A stretch of 64,000 nt of DNA. Source: CADEED01 sp043747835 (GTDB lineage: Bacteria; Pseudomonadota; Gammaproteobacteria; Steroidobacterales; Steroidobacteraceae). The stretch spans positions 71,338 to 135,337 of the forward strand of contig JAYTOK010000025.1 of assembly GCA_043747835.1 (NCBI GenBank). Reading direction: 5' to 3'. Position 1 is the stretch's first letter. Each line of letters opens with the position of its first letter. The translations under genes were made by a program, and so were the position numbers. The notes beneath the pieces are model-generated. The model worked only from the letters and a program-made list of their open reading frames with translations, did no database searches and was not told the DNA's origin. Shown here piece after piece: positions 8,609-17,247 of the stretch.

Positions 8609-9751
8609 CTAGGGGAGTCTGGCGAGCGCGCCGAGTTCGGCGACGGCGACGACCAGGTGATAGAACGTGCTCGCGGGCGCGGGCTCGTCGACTAACTTCC
8701 CGTCCGCGGTGATGCGGTCGTACCAGAGTCCCGGGATCGGCGTTTCGAGATAGCGCCACAGCCCTTCGCACGCGGAAGCGGCAATCGCGACGTATCGACT
8801 TTCCCCCGTCATGCGCGCGGCGAGCGCCGCTGCCTTGAGTCGTTCCGTCTGCGGCCACAACCGCGCGCTCGCATCGTGAGGGGAATAATCGTCGAGCACC
8901 TGTTGCAGCGCGAGACCGTCGCGAACGCAATGCGCTTCCATGAGGTCGATCATCTTCAGCGCGACCGCGCGCGCCTTCGGATGTTTTTCGCCGGCCCAGC
9001 GCAGTAACAACCATGCCCATTCGTACTGATGGCCCGGCTCGACGATTCGGCCGGGTACTCCCGGCGCGAGAGCCCACTGCTCGTCGAAGAATTCGTGCAG
9101 CAACCCATTGCGATCGAAGAAACGCGCGAGCGAGAACTCCGCGATTTCATCGGCGAGCGGCTTCCAGAGACTCGTCTCCGAAGAGACCTCGGCGCCCGCG
9201 AGCGCGGCTTCGAACAGATGCATGTGCGGATTCGATTCGAGCGGCAGCGACGTCGGCACACCGTTCTCGAAGCCGCCCGTCGGACGCTTCGTGAGTTTCA
9301 GCACGGTGTCCAGCAGGTCGCGCGCCTGTCGTTCGCGAACAGCGCGCCAGTCGCCGAGCGTCGCGCCGAGATTCAACGCGAGCAGTCCGAACGCGTGGTC
9401 GTAGGTGATCGCACGCTCTTCCGCGACCGTGCCGTCGGCATTGATCAGCGTGCGGAAGAGACCGTCGGGGCGTTGGAACTTTTCGTACCAGAACTTGAGA
9501 CCGTGATCGACGAGGCCCGCGGCATCGCCGCGCCAGCCGAGCGACGGGCCCATCGCGAAGCAATAGGCCTGACGCGGCGTGACGCGCGAGCGCCGCCTGT
9601 CGGGCAGCGGGTTGCCGTCCTGCCCTAGCCTCTCGAAGAAACCGCCCGCCGGGTCCACGCCCTTCGTGGACCACAGCGGATAGGCGGCGTCGAGCAGCCA
9701 GCTGCAGTAACGCCGGTGCAGATCGTTGATCTTCTCGCGCGCGTCGTCCAT
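8609..9751 (-). CDS. AGE-family isomerase/epimerase (mannose isomerase or GlcNAc 2-epimerase type)
   Basis: About 380 residues from the ATG at 9751 (MDDAREKIN), ten bases after the stop of the sugar porter. The frame is open 25 codons further but that part is low-complexity Arg-rich. It is an (alpha/alpha)6-barrel of the N-acylglucosamine 2-epimerase superfamily: RQAYCFAMG, a conserved Arg-Asp-His region (ITYDHAFGLLAL), NPHMHLFEA and EPGHQYEWAWLL carry the family histidines. Members interconvert aldoses at C2, either GlcNAc/ManNAc or mannose/fructose (YihS-like). Because the operon also encodes a fructokinase-type ROK enzyme and no GlcNAc-6-P enzymes, mannose to fructose is the better guess. 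The last gene of the operon. Confidence 0.8.
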   Translation of the reverse strand: MDDAREKINDLHRRYCSWLLDAAYPLWSTKGVDPAGGFFERLGQDGNPLPDRRRSRVTPRQAYCFAMGPSLGWRGDAAGLVDHGLKFWYEKFQRPDGLFRTLINADGTVAEERAITYDHAFGLLALNLGATLGDWRAVRERQARDLLDTVLKLTKRPTGGFENGVPTSLPLESNPHMHLFEAALAGAEVSSETSLWKPLADEIAEFSLARFFDRNGLLHEFFDEQWALAPGVPGRIVEPGHQYEWAWLLLRWAGEKHPKARAVALKMIDLMEAHCVRDGLALQQVLDDYSPHDASARLWPQTERLKAAALAARMTGESRYVAIAASACEGLWRYLETPIPGLWYDRITADGKLVDEPAPASTFYHLVVAVAELGALARLP

Positions 9752-9761
9752 GACCGCGATA

Positions 9762-11051
9762 TTAGTGCCCCGCCCCGCCCGCCGCGACGGTGCCGTGCGC
9801 GTAGAGCTTCGCGCGCGTCGCGCCAATCGCGAACGCCACGATCAGCAGATACGCCAGGGCGGGCAGGAAGTACGCCGTGTGCAGGCCCGCGTTGTCGGCG
9901 ATCACGCCGTAGAGCAACGGCAGGATCGCGCCGCCGACAATCGCGAGGCACAGCAAGCCCGACGTCGCCGCCGGCGACGCGCTCGAGCGCTCGAGCGTCA
10001 TCGTGAAGATCACGGGGAACATGATCGAGTTGAACAGGCCAATGGACAGCGCGAGGTACGCCGCCGTCGATCCGTGAAGCTGCGACACCGCGAAACACAA
10101 GAGCGCGGCACCGAGCGCGAACGCGGCGAGCAGCCAGGGCGCACGCTGCTTCACGAGGAACAGCAATCCGCTGCCTATGAGACGGCCGACCATCGCGCCA
10201 CCCCAGTAGAAGCTGACCATCTTGCCCGCATCCTCTAGCGGAATGTTTAGCACGTCGGGTTCATGAAGGAAGTTGGTGAGGAAGCTGCCGATGGATACCT
10301 CGGCACCGACGTACAGGAAAATCGCCGCCCCGCCGAACAGCGCCCAGCGCGACTTGAACGCGGTGGCGATCGACGGCCGCTGGCCCTCGTCCACCGGCTT
10401 TGCGACATCGAGCAGTTTGCGGAAGGCGAAGATGAACAGCGCGAGGAGTACCAACGCTCCCGCGATCGCGAGAAACACCATGTCGATGCGGCGGAACGAG
10501 TCCGCACGCAGCTCCGCGGTGACTTCCGCGCCGTGCGTGACGGCGAAGATGCCCCCCGAGAGGATGATGCCCGAGACGAGCAAGGGGCCGAGCCAGGTGC
10601 CGAATGAATTGAACGTCTGCGAGAACGTCAGGCGGAAATGCGAGCGTTCCGGCGGACCGAGCGCCGCCGCCAGCGGATTTGCGACGACCTGCAGGATGGT
10701 GATGCCGCTCGCGATGACGAAGAGCGCCACGAGCACCAGCCAGTACGTGTCGAAGTGCGTCGCCGCGGGGACGATGAAGCAGCCGAGCACCATGACGGAG
10801 AGCGCAACCATGATCGACTTGCTATTGCCGAGCCGCGCGGTCAGCGCCGCGGCGGGCAGCGAGACGACGAAGTACGCCATGAAGAACGCGAACTGCGTGA
10901 GCGACGACTGCGTGTAACTCAGCTCGAAGATGGCCTTGAGCGCCGCGATCAGCGGATCGATGGAAACCGTAATGAATCCCCACATGAAGAACAATGTGGT
11001 GACCGTCGCGAAACCGGCGCGCATGCCGGAGTAGTTGGCATTGGAGTTCAT
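9762..11051 (-). CDS. FucP-type sugar:H+ symporter (MFS)
   Basis: A 429-residue protein with about 12 hydrophobic segments. It begins with FFMWGFITVSIDPLI, the first helix of the FHS/FucP group of sugar MFS porters (glucose/galactose GluP, fucose FucP, NagP). The conserved helix-4/5 region ITILQVVANPLAAALG and SQTFNSFGTWLGP further identifies the group. It sits between the ROK regulator (23 bases upstream) and the AGE isomerase (10 bases downstream), so uptake of the isomerase substrate across the inner membrane is the natural role. The exact sugar cannot be read from the sequence; mannose or glucose are the best candidates. Confidence 0.85.
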   Translation of the reverse strand: MNSNANYSGMRAGFATVTTLFFMWGFITVSIDPLIAALKAIFELSYTQSSLTQFAFFMAYFVVSLPAAALTARLGNSKSIMVALSVMVLGCFIVPAATHFDTYWLVLVALFVIASGITILQVVANPLAAALGPPERSHFRLTFSQTFNSFGTWLGPLLVSGIILSGGIFAVTHGAEVTAELRADSFRRIDMVFLAIAGALVLLALFIFAFRKLLDVAKPVDEGQRPSIATAFKSRWALFGGAAIFLYVGAEVSIGSFLTNFLHEPDVLNIPLEDAGKMVSFYWGGAMVGRLIGSGLLFLVKQRAPWLLAAFALGAALLCFAVSQLHGSTAAYLALSIGLFNSIMFPVIFTMTLERSSASPAATSGLLCLAIVGGAILPLLYGVIADNAGLHTAYFLPALAYLLIVAFAIGATRAKLYAHGTVAAGGAGH

Positions 11052-11074
11052 CGGCCCCTCGGAGTTTGCGTGAA

Positions 11075-12277
11075 TCAGAGCGCCGCGGTCTTCATGAGCG
11101 CGGTGCGTGTCGGAAGCAATCGGTGGCTGAACGGCAGGATCGCGGCGCCCACCGCGGGCGCGTCGTCCGACAACGCCGCGCGCTGCACGAGCGCGATCGC
11201 GGGCACGGTTCCGGCGAGCGATTCGAGGCGTTGATTCAGCCGAACCGCGATTTGATCGACGATCCCCGCTGGAAGGCGCCCGCCGATGAGAACCGCTTCA
11301 GGGTTCACGAGACAGTTGATCGTGACGATCGTGTCGAGAAGCGTATCGACGGCCACCTCGATCCACGCGTCGATGATGGCCTGCCCGCTTTCATCCAGAT
11401 CGGTCAGCTCGTGCGGCGCGGAGACCCGGATGCCCTGCGCCGCGAGCCGGCTGTAAAGCGCCGACAAGGACACGATGTTCTGGATTTGCCGTTCGTGACC
11501 TGATGCATCGCGCCCGCGTAACAGACCGAGCTCACCGCTGCGGCCGGTCGAACCGCGGAAGTGATTTCCCTCGATGACGAGACTGCCACCGAGCGCCGCG
11601 GTGATCAGGATGTAAAAGAAAGTCTGATGCTGCTTGCCGAGGCCGAACTGCATCTCCCCCATCGTCGCGGCGGCGGCGTCGTTTTCCACGAAGATCGGCA
11701 CGTTCAGGACGTGCGCGAGCAGCGCTTGCACGTCGGTCGACGCCCAGACTCCGTAGTTAGCCGGCTGATGCGGCAGAGTCGCGGCACGCGGCATGTCGTC
11801 CGGAAGCGCGACGCCGACGCCGACGAGCCGGTCGCGATCGATGCCCACTTTCGCGAGTAGTTTGCCAACGCCCTTCCGGAAGAACTGCTCGACGTCGGTT
11901 GGCAGGGCGAAGTTGACTTCGCGCGAGCTGCGCGCGCGCACGCGGCCTTCGAAATCGAGGACGACCATCGTGATGTGATCGCGATCGACGTTGAGTCCGA
12001 TCGAGAACCAGCTATCCGGATTGATGACCAGCTTGGTCGCGGGCTGACCGCGGCCACCGCGTCGCCGCCCGGCTTCCTGGATCAGATTCTCGACCAGCAG
12101 GCGCTTCGTGATGTTCGCGATCGCCGGCGCCGTCAGGCCCGTGATCGCGGCGAGCTCGGCTCGCGTGATCGGGCCATTGACGCGGATCGCATGCAGTGTC
12201 ACGCGTTGGTTGTGGTCGCCGGCACGTTCGAGGTTCGTGCCCGACAATCGCATGTGCTTCCCGGAGCGTTCGCTCAT
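11075..12277 (-). CDS. ROK-family transcriptional repressor
   Basis: A 400-residue NagC/Mlc-type regulator. An N-terminal winged helix-turn-helix spans about residues 25-80 (NGPITRAELAAITGL then ANITKRLL). The sugar-binding ROK domain follows (SIGLNVDRDHITMVV, VENDAAAATMGE, the glycine-rich ALGGSLVIEG). The ATG at 12277 overlaps the fructokinase stop as ATGA, so the two are coupled; the frame is open further upstream but without coding sense. It lacks the Cys-rich zinc motif of ROK kinases at the usual place, consistent with a regulator rather than an enzyme. It probably represses its own operon and perhaps other genes of this locus in the absence of an imported sugar. Confidence 0.85.
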   Translation of the reverse strand: MSERSGKHMRLSGTNLERAGDHNQRVTLHAIRVNGPITRAELAAITGLTAPAIANITKRLLVENLIQEAGRRRGGRGQPATKLVINPDSWFSIGLNVDRDHITMVVLDFEGRVRARSSREVNFALPTDVEQFFRKGVGKLLAKVGIDRDRLVGVGVALPDDMPRAATLPHQPANYGVWASTDVQALLAHVLNVPIFVENDAAAATMGEMQFGLGKQHQTFFYILITAALGGSLVIEGNHFRGSTGRSGELGLLRGRDASGHERQIQNIVSLSALYSRLAAQGIRVSAPHELTDLDESGQAIIDAWIEVAVDTLLDTIVTINCLVNPEAVLIGGRLPAGIVDQIAVRLNQRLESLAGTVPAIALVQRAALSDDAPAVGAAILPFSHRLLPTRTALMKTAAL

Positions 12278-13257
12278 CGGGATATTTTGCTTGCGACCTG
12301 CGGCGATTGCGCGCCGACTTGAGTTTCCGCGTCCGCCGCGATGGCCAGGGCCCCCAACGGCCCGGACATCGTGCCCAATCCGGGCGGGACGACGAATTGC
12401 GCCATCCCGTCCTCGATCTCCGGCGCTTCGACGTAACCGTTCAGGCTGCGCTTGAGCTCCGCTTGAATGCGTTCGAAGAGATGCGTCTGCGCGCTCATCA
12501 CGCCGCCGCCGAGGAATATCCGTCGCGGGGCCGTCGTGAGAACCATGGTGTGCAGCAGTTGCGCGAGGCCATGAGCGACGAAATCCCAGGCGGGATGATC
12601 GGGCGGCAGCTTCGACGCCGGCATGCCGGCGCGCGCCTCGATCGCGGGGCCGGAGGCCAAGCCTTCGATGCAGTCGCCGTGAAACGAACAAATGCCCGCG
12701 AAGGTATCGCCGGGCTTGCGCACTACACGGATGTGGCCGAGCTCGGTGTGATTCATGCCGAACACGGATCGTCCACGGACGATCGTGCCGACACCGATGC
12801 CGGTGCCCACCGTGACGTACGCGAAATCGTCGAGTCCACGCGCGGCGCCCCAGCGTCCCTCCGCCAGCGCCGCTCCATTCACATCGGTGTCGAAGCCGAC
12901 TGGCGCGCTGACGCGCCGGCGCAAGCGTTGCGCCACATCCGTGTCGCGCCAACCCGCCTTCGTCGTCGAGGTGATGAAGCCGTAAGTCTGGGATTCGGAA
13001 CGCAGATCGACCGGGCCGAACGATGCGATTCCCAACGCGCGCGGCGCGCCGTATTGCGAACGCCAGCGATCCAGCACGGACTCGATTTGCCGCAAAGTTT
13101 CTTCGCGTTCGCCCGTGGGCAGGCGTTCGACCGCGCGTACGTCGTCGGGCCCCGTGCCCAGGATGCACACGCATTTGGTGCCACCCAACTCGACACCTGC
13201 GAGCAGTTTGGAGGGAGGAGCCACGTCAGGGAACTGGTTCGGCCGCGGGAGCAGCAT
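12274..13257 (-). CDS. ROK-family fructokinase-like sugar kinase
   Basis: About 327 residues from the ATG at 13257; a GTG seven codons upstream is also possible. The ATP-binding GVELGGTK motif lies near the N-terminus and TDVNGAALAE follows the sugar-binding region. The zinc-site motif reads CSFHGDCIEGLASGPAI, the form seen in ROK fructokinases (GmuE/ScrK-like) rather than in glucokinases. It would phosphorylate fructose, or mannose/glucose, with ATP in the cytoplasm. First gene of a four-gene minus-strand operon with the ROK repressor, the FucP-type porter and the AGE isomerase, which together would turn an imported hexose into fructose 6-phosphate. Confidence 0.82.
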   Translation of the reverse strand: MLLPRPNQFPDVAPPSKLLAGVELGGTKCVCILGTGPDDVRAVERLPTGEREETLRQIESVLDRWRSQYGAPRALGIASFGPVDLRSESQTYGFITSTTKAGWRDTDVAQRLRRRVSAPVGFDTDVNGAALAEGRWGAARGLDDFAYVTVGTGIGVGTIVRGRSVFGMNHTELGHIRVVRKPGDTFAGICSFHGDCIEGLASGPAIEARAGMPASKLPPDHPAWDFVAHGLAQLLHTMVLTTAPRRIFLGGGVMSAQTHLFERIQAELKRSLNGYVEAPEIEDGMAQFVVPPGLGTMSGPLGALAIAADAETQVGAQSPQVASKISR

Positions 13258-13349
13258 GGGCGTCGAACAGGAAATCACTTATCGGGGAGATCAATTTCAT
13301 ACCTTCGAAGATCCAGAACCGGTCGCGCGCGGTCCGCATCAGTATACGG

Positions 13350-13378
13350 TTTGTAACTTGCAATATTAGTCCGGTCAA
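13350..13378 (-). promoter_or_regulatory. Candidate promoter of the fructokinase-ROK-porter-isomerase operon
   Basis: On the minus strand TTGACC (13378-13373) and TACAAA (13355-13350) are 17 bases apart, a sigma-70-like arrangement about 70-90 bases before the kinase start. The intervening CTAATATTGCAAG is AT-rich. The remaining divergent gap (13379-13743) shows no gene and no clear structure. Confidence 0.4.
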
Positions 13379-13743
13379 ACCGCCGGCAGGTCGCGCGGTG
13401 CGGCCGGACATGGAAAAAATGCAGGCGGCGTCAGCTGCTACACCGCTTTTGTCTTGAAATGTCCGGCGCTGTCCGAGAGGGAGACCGATGAGCCACACGC
13501 GTCCCACGCGCCGCTCACTCACGATCCGCACCCCGGAACTCCGACGACCGCAGTCCGACGCGAACTTCGTCAACACTCCAGTCACATCCTCTCCTTCAGA
13601 AATCGCGGCCGCCGACCGTGCTAACAACCTTGGTCCCGGCGCCGGCGACTTTCGCCGCACTCAGCCGCGTGCCGGTCGCCGTTCATGCGACACGCCACGC
13701 TGCCCCCTTCGATTCTCTCCCCCTATATAAGTGAGGCAGGCTA

Positions 13744-13768
13744 TTAATGAAAGTTGTTTTCGTTATAG
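13744..13768 (+). promoter_or_regulatory. Shared TTAATGAAA-type operator/promoter motif (copy 3)
   Basis: TTAATGAAAGTTGTTTTCGT and the following TATAG contain an imperfect inverted repeat AATGAAA-5-TTTCGTT and a -10-like TATAGT, 26 bases before the GH2 start. About 40 bases here resemble the region at 24083-24107 and beyond. Confidence 0.5.
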
Positions 13769-13794
13769 TGCGGCATCGTTCGAGGGGGTCAATC

Positions 13795-16700
13795 ATGTCG
13801 TTGCGAAACCACGTCCGCGCGTTTCTAACTATCGGCATCGCGCTGTTGCCTGTCTGTTCATGGTCTCAGGTCGCGGTTCGCGACGACCATTCGGGGCCGT
13901 ACAACGTCACGAGCCTCGAGGGCGGCGAAGGCCTCACGCGCAAGCTCGAACCCGGAACCGCGTCGCTCGAGGCGAGCGCGAACTGGTCGATGACCGGCTG
14001 GGTGAATCCGCGACGCGTGCAGCCGGGCGGCGCGGTGCTGCTCGCTGTCGGTGGCTCGCAAAACGATGGACGCGCATTGCTGTTGCAGGATGGCAAGCCT
14101 GCTCTCTGGGCCGGCGGCAAGGACATCTCCGCCAGCACCGCGCTGACTCCCGGCACCTGGACTGCGATCGCCGCGACTTACGACGGCAAGCGCGCGCGCC
14201 TGTTCGTGAACGGCCGCGAGGTCAACGCACACGACGTCGAAATCGTCGCCGCGGCGGCTCAGATTCACGTAGCGCCGGTCGTTCCGAACGTGCCGCATTT
14301 CGGTGGAAGACTCGCCTCGCTGAAACTCCACAAGGAATCGCTGACCTCGAAGCAGATCGAGGCGCTCGCGACGAAGCGACCCGATTTCGATCTGATCGTC
14401 TTCCACGAGATCGGCGGCCACTGGCCGTGGCAGGTGAAGCAGTGGCGTGGGCTGCAGGAACCGCAGGATCCGTGGACGTTGCCATCCGGAAAGACGCCGT
14501 TCAGCAAGCCTGTCGCGAAACCCTCGACGGCCAGCCCCGTACTCGTGTCGACGGGCGCGGGCACCTGGAGGGTCGATCGCTGGCGGCTTGCCGAAGCGCC
14601 GAAGATCGGCGCGCAGCCGGCGGAAATCTCCACCGCTAACTACTCTGACGCCGCGTGGTACGAGGCGACGGTTCCCGGCACGGTGCTGACGACGCTCATC
14701 GATCGCGGCGTATACCCGGACTACGACTACGGTCTGAACAACATGGCGATTCCCGAGAGTCTCGCGCGCCAGGATTACTGGTATCGAACGAGCTTCGAGG
14801 CGCCCGCCGGTCTCGACGGCAAACGACTGACGCTCACGTTCAAAGGCATCAACTACGCGGCCGACGTGTGGCTCAACGGCTCGCCACTCGGAAATATCCG
14901 CGGCGCGTTCATCCGCGGAACCTTCGACGTCACCGATCGACTGCTGCCGGGCAAACGCAACGTCATCGCGGTGCGCGTCTCTCCGCCGCCGCATCCGGGA
15001 ATTCCGCACGAGGAATCCATCGCAGCGGGCCCGGGTGAAAACGGCGGCTGGGTGGCGATCGACGGCCCGACGTTCGCCGCGGCGGAAGGCTGGGACTGGA
15101 TTCCCGGAATTCGCGATCGCAACACGGGCATCTGGCAGGAAGTGGAGTTGCGCGCATCGGGGCGCGTTCGCTTGCTCGATCCGCAGGTCGTGACTCGCCT
15201 GCCTTTGCCCGCCACCGACAGTGCCGAAGTCTCGATCGCGGTGCCGGTAGATAGCTCGCACCGCGAGCCGGTGGCCGTGACGGTCGACGCCAGCTTCGAA
15301 GGCGTGAAGCTCACCAAGAAGGTTTCAGTCCCGCCGGGCGAATCAGAAGTGCGCTTCTCGGCAAAGGAATTTCCCGAGCTCAACGTCCGGAATCCCCGCC
15401 TCTGGTGGCCGAATGGCTATGGAAAAGCCGAGCTCTACCATCTCAACCTCGCGGTCAGTGAGGGCGGCGGCACGTCGGACACCCACCAGCTCCGATTCGG
15501 CATTCGCCACGTCACGTACGAGTTCTCGTTGTTCGATGCGGACGGGCGGCTGCGACGCGTGGAGGTCGACGTCGCCGGCGGCAGCGCGCGTGGCGAACGA
15601 CTCATCGACATCCGCCACGAAGCCATAAAGAAAAGTCCGCGAGGGTGGGCGGCGTCGCTCACGAAAGCTGGCCAGACTTCGCCCGCGGTGCGCGAGCTCG
15701 ACGATGCGTTGCAGTTCCCGCACATGACGTTGCGCGTGAACGGTGTGCGCATCCTCGCTCGCGGCGGCAACTGGGGAATGGACGACTCGCGCAAGCGCAT
15801 CCAGCGCGAGCGCCTCGAACCTTATTTCCGCTTGCAGAAGGACGCCAACCTCAACGTCATCCGCAACTGGATGGGCACGAATACCCAGGATTCGTTCTAC
15901 GACCTGTGCGACGAGTACGGAATGATGGTGCTCAACGATTTCTGGGCATCGACGCAAGACTTCCAGGTCGAGCCGCAGGATCCGCAGCTCTTCCTGCAGA
16001 ACGCCGCGGACACAGTGCAGCGATACCGGAATCATCCGTCCATCGTGTTGTGGTTCGGCCGGAACGAAGGTGTGCCTCAGCCCATCCTCAACGAAGGTCT
16101 GGGCGACGTCGTCGCGAAGTACGACGGCACGCGTCACTTCACCGGTAGCTCGAACAACGTGAACCTGCAGGGCAGCGGTCCGTATAACTACCGTCCGCCG
16201 GCTGGCTACTTCACCGATCTCGCCAGCGGCTTCTCGGTGGAGACCGGCACGCCATCGCTGGCAACCCTCGAGGCAATCGAAGCGATGGTGCCGGCCGCCG
16301 ATCGTTGGCCGTTGTCGGACACCATCGCGTACCACGACTGGCATTTCGGCGGTAACGGCGACGTCAAGACGTTCATGCAGACACTCGCGACCCGCTATGG
16401 CGAAGGCACGAGCCTCGCGGACTTCGAGCGCAAGGCGCAGATGATGAACTACGACACGTATCGCGCGATGTTCGAGGGCTTGCAGGCGCACATGTGGACG
16501 AAGAACAGCGGGCGGTTGTTGTGGATGACGCACCCCGCGTGGCCTAGCAACCACTGGCAGATCTACACGCACGACTACGACACGCATGCCGCCTACTACG
16601 GGGTGAAGAAAGCGACGGAGCCCGTCCACGTGCAGATGAACCTGCCGGACTACAGCGTGACCGTCGTCAACTCGACGCGCGAGTCACGCCCGGGCCTGAC

Positions 16701-17247
16701 CCTCGAGACGCGCGTCTTCACGCTCGACGGCGGCCTTCTGTCGGAGCGGAAGACGCCGGTGGACGCGAAAGCCAACGACATGGTCCCGCTCGGCGATCTG
16801 GGTATCGCGGCGCGCGTCGCCAGGGAAGGCATGGTGCTGGTCGCGCTGCGCTTGCGCGATGGCGCGGGCAATCTGGTTTCCGGCAACGACTACTGGCCGG
16901 GCAAGGACGATGCGAGCCATCGCAAGCTCAACGCGCTGCCTCAGCAGCAGATCGAGATGCAGGCGACCAGCCAGACTGATGAATCGGAACGCGTCGTATC
17001 TGTGCGGCTCGTCAATCCGGGCAAGGCGCCGGCGCTGGCCGCAAAGCTCACTCTCGTCGACGCCACCGGAGAACGAATCCTTCCCGCGCTGTACAGCGAC
17101 AACTACGTGGTCGTGATGCCAGGCGAGCCGCGAACCCTCACGATCCGCTACCCCGCGAAACTCGGCGACAAGGCGACGATTCGGGTACGTGGCTGGAACG
17201 TGAAGCCGGCGGCGGCGCGCGTCTCGGCGACGGCGCTCGCAAACTAG
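13795..17247 (+). CDS. Secreted glycoside hydrolase family 2 with N-terminal LamG-like domain
   Basis: About 1,150 residues. The ATG at 13795, after GAGGGGG, gives a clear signal peptide (MSLRNHVRAFLTI, cleavage near CSWSQ); an upstream ATG at 13747 lies in the promoter motif. Residues about 30-190 form a LamG/concanavalin-like lectin domain. Then follow the GH2 sugar-binding jelly roll (about 250-430), an Ig-like domain, a TIM barrel (about 590-900) and a C-terminal beta domain. WFGRNEG gives Glu758 as acid/base and FSVETG gives Glu816 as nucleophile. The family includes exo-beta-mannosidases and exo-beta-glucosaminidases, and the substrate cannot be fixed. The mannose-to-fructose genes nearby favour a beta-mannoside. 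The last bases share CTAG with the convergent gene. Confidence 0.85.
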   Translation: MSLRNHVRAFLTIGIALLPVCSWSQVAVRDDHSGPYNVTSLEGGEGLTRKLEPGTASLEASANWSMTGWVNPRRVQPGGAVLLAVGGSQNDGRALLLQDGKPALWAGGKDISASTALTPGTWTAIAATYDGKRARLFVNGREVNAHDVEIVAAAAQIHVAPVVPNVPHFGGRLASLKLHKESLTSKQIEALATKRPDFDLIVFHEIGGHWPWQVKQWRGLQEPQDPWTLPSGKTPFSKPVAKPSTASPVLVSTGAGTWRVDRWRLAEAPKIGAQPAEISTANYSDAAWYEATVPGTVLTTLIDRGVYPDYDYGLNNMAIPESLARQDYWYRTSFEAPAGLDGKRLTLTFKGINYAADVWLNGSPLGNIRGAFIRGTFDVTDRLLPGKRNVIAVRVSPPPHPGIPHEESIAAGPGENGGWVAIDGPTFAAAEGWDWIPGIRDRNTGIWQEVELRASGRVRLLDPQVVTRLPLPATDSAEVSIAVPVDSSHREPVAVTVDASFEGVKLTKKVSVPPGESEVRFSAKEFPELNVRNPRLWWPNGYGKAELYHLNLAVSEGGGTSDTHQLRFGIRHVTYEFSLFDADGRLRRVEVDVAGGSARGERLIDIRHEAIKKSPRGWAASLTKAGQTSPAVRELDDALQFPHMTLRVNGVRILARGGNWGMDDSRKRIQRERLEPYFRLQKDANLNVIRNWMGTNTQDSFYDLCDEYGMMVLNDFWASTQDFQVEPQDPQLFLQNAADTVQRYRNHPSIVLWFGRNEGVPQPILNEGLGDVVAKYDGTRHFTGSSNNVNLQGSGPYNYRPPAGYFTDLASGFSVETGTPSLATLEAIEAMVPAADRWPLSDTIAYHDWHFGGNGDVKTFMQTLATRYGEGTSLADFERKAQMMNYDTYRAMFEGLQAHMWTKNSGRLLWMTHPAWPSNHWQIYTHDYDTHAAYYGVKKATEPVHVQMNLPDYSVTVVNSTRESRPGLTLETRVFTLDGGLLSERKTPVDAKANDMVPLGDLGIAARVAREGMVLVALRLRDGAGNLVSGNDYWPGKDDASHRKLNALPQQQIEMQATSQTDESERVVSVRLVNPGKAPALAAKLTLVDATGERILPALYSDNYVVVMPGEPRTLTIRYPAKLGDKATIRVRGWNVKPAAARVSATALAN

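Noticed and set aside
13226..13660. Possible 144-codon gene in the divergent region before GH2
   Set aside because: It overlaps the kinase start and the likely promoter, and shows no domain.
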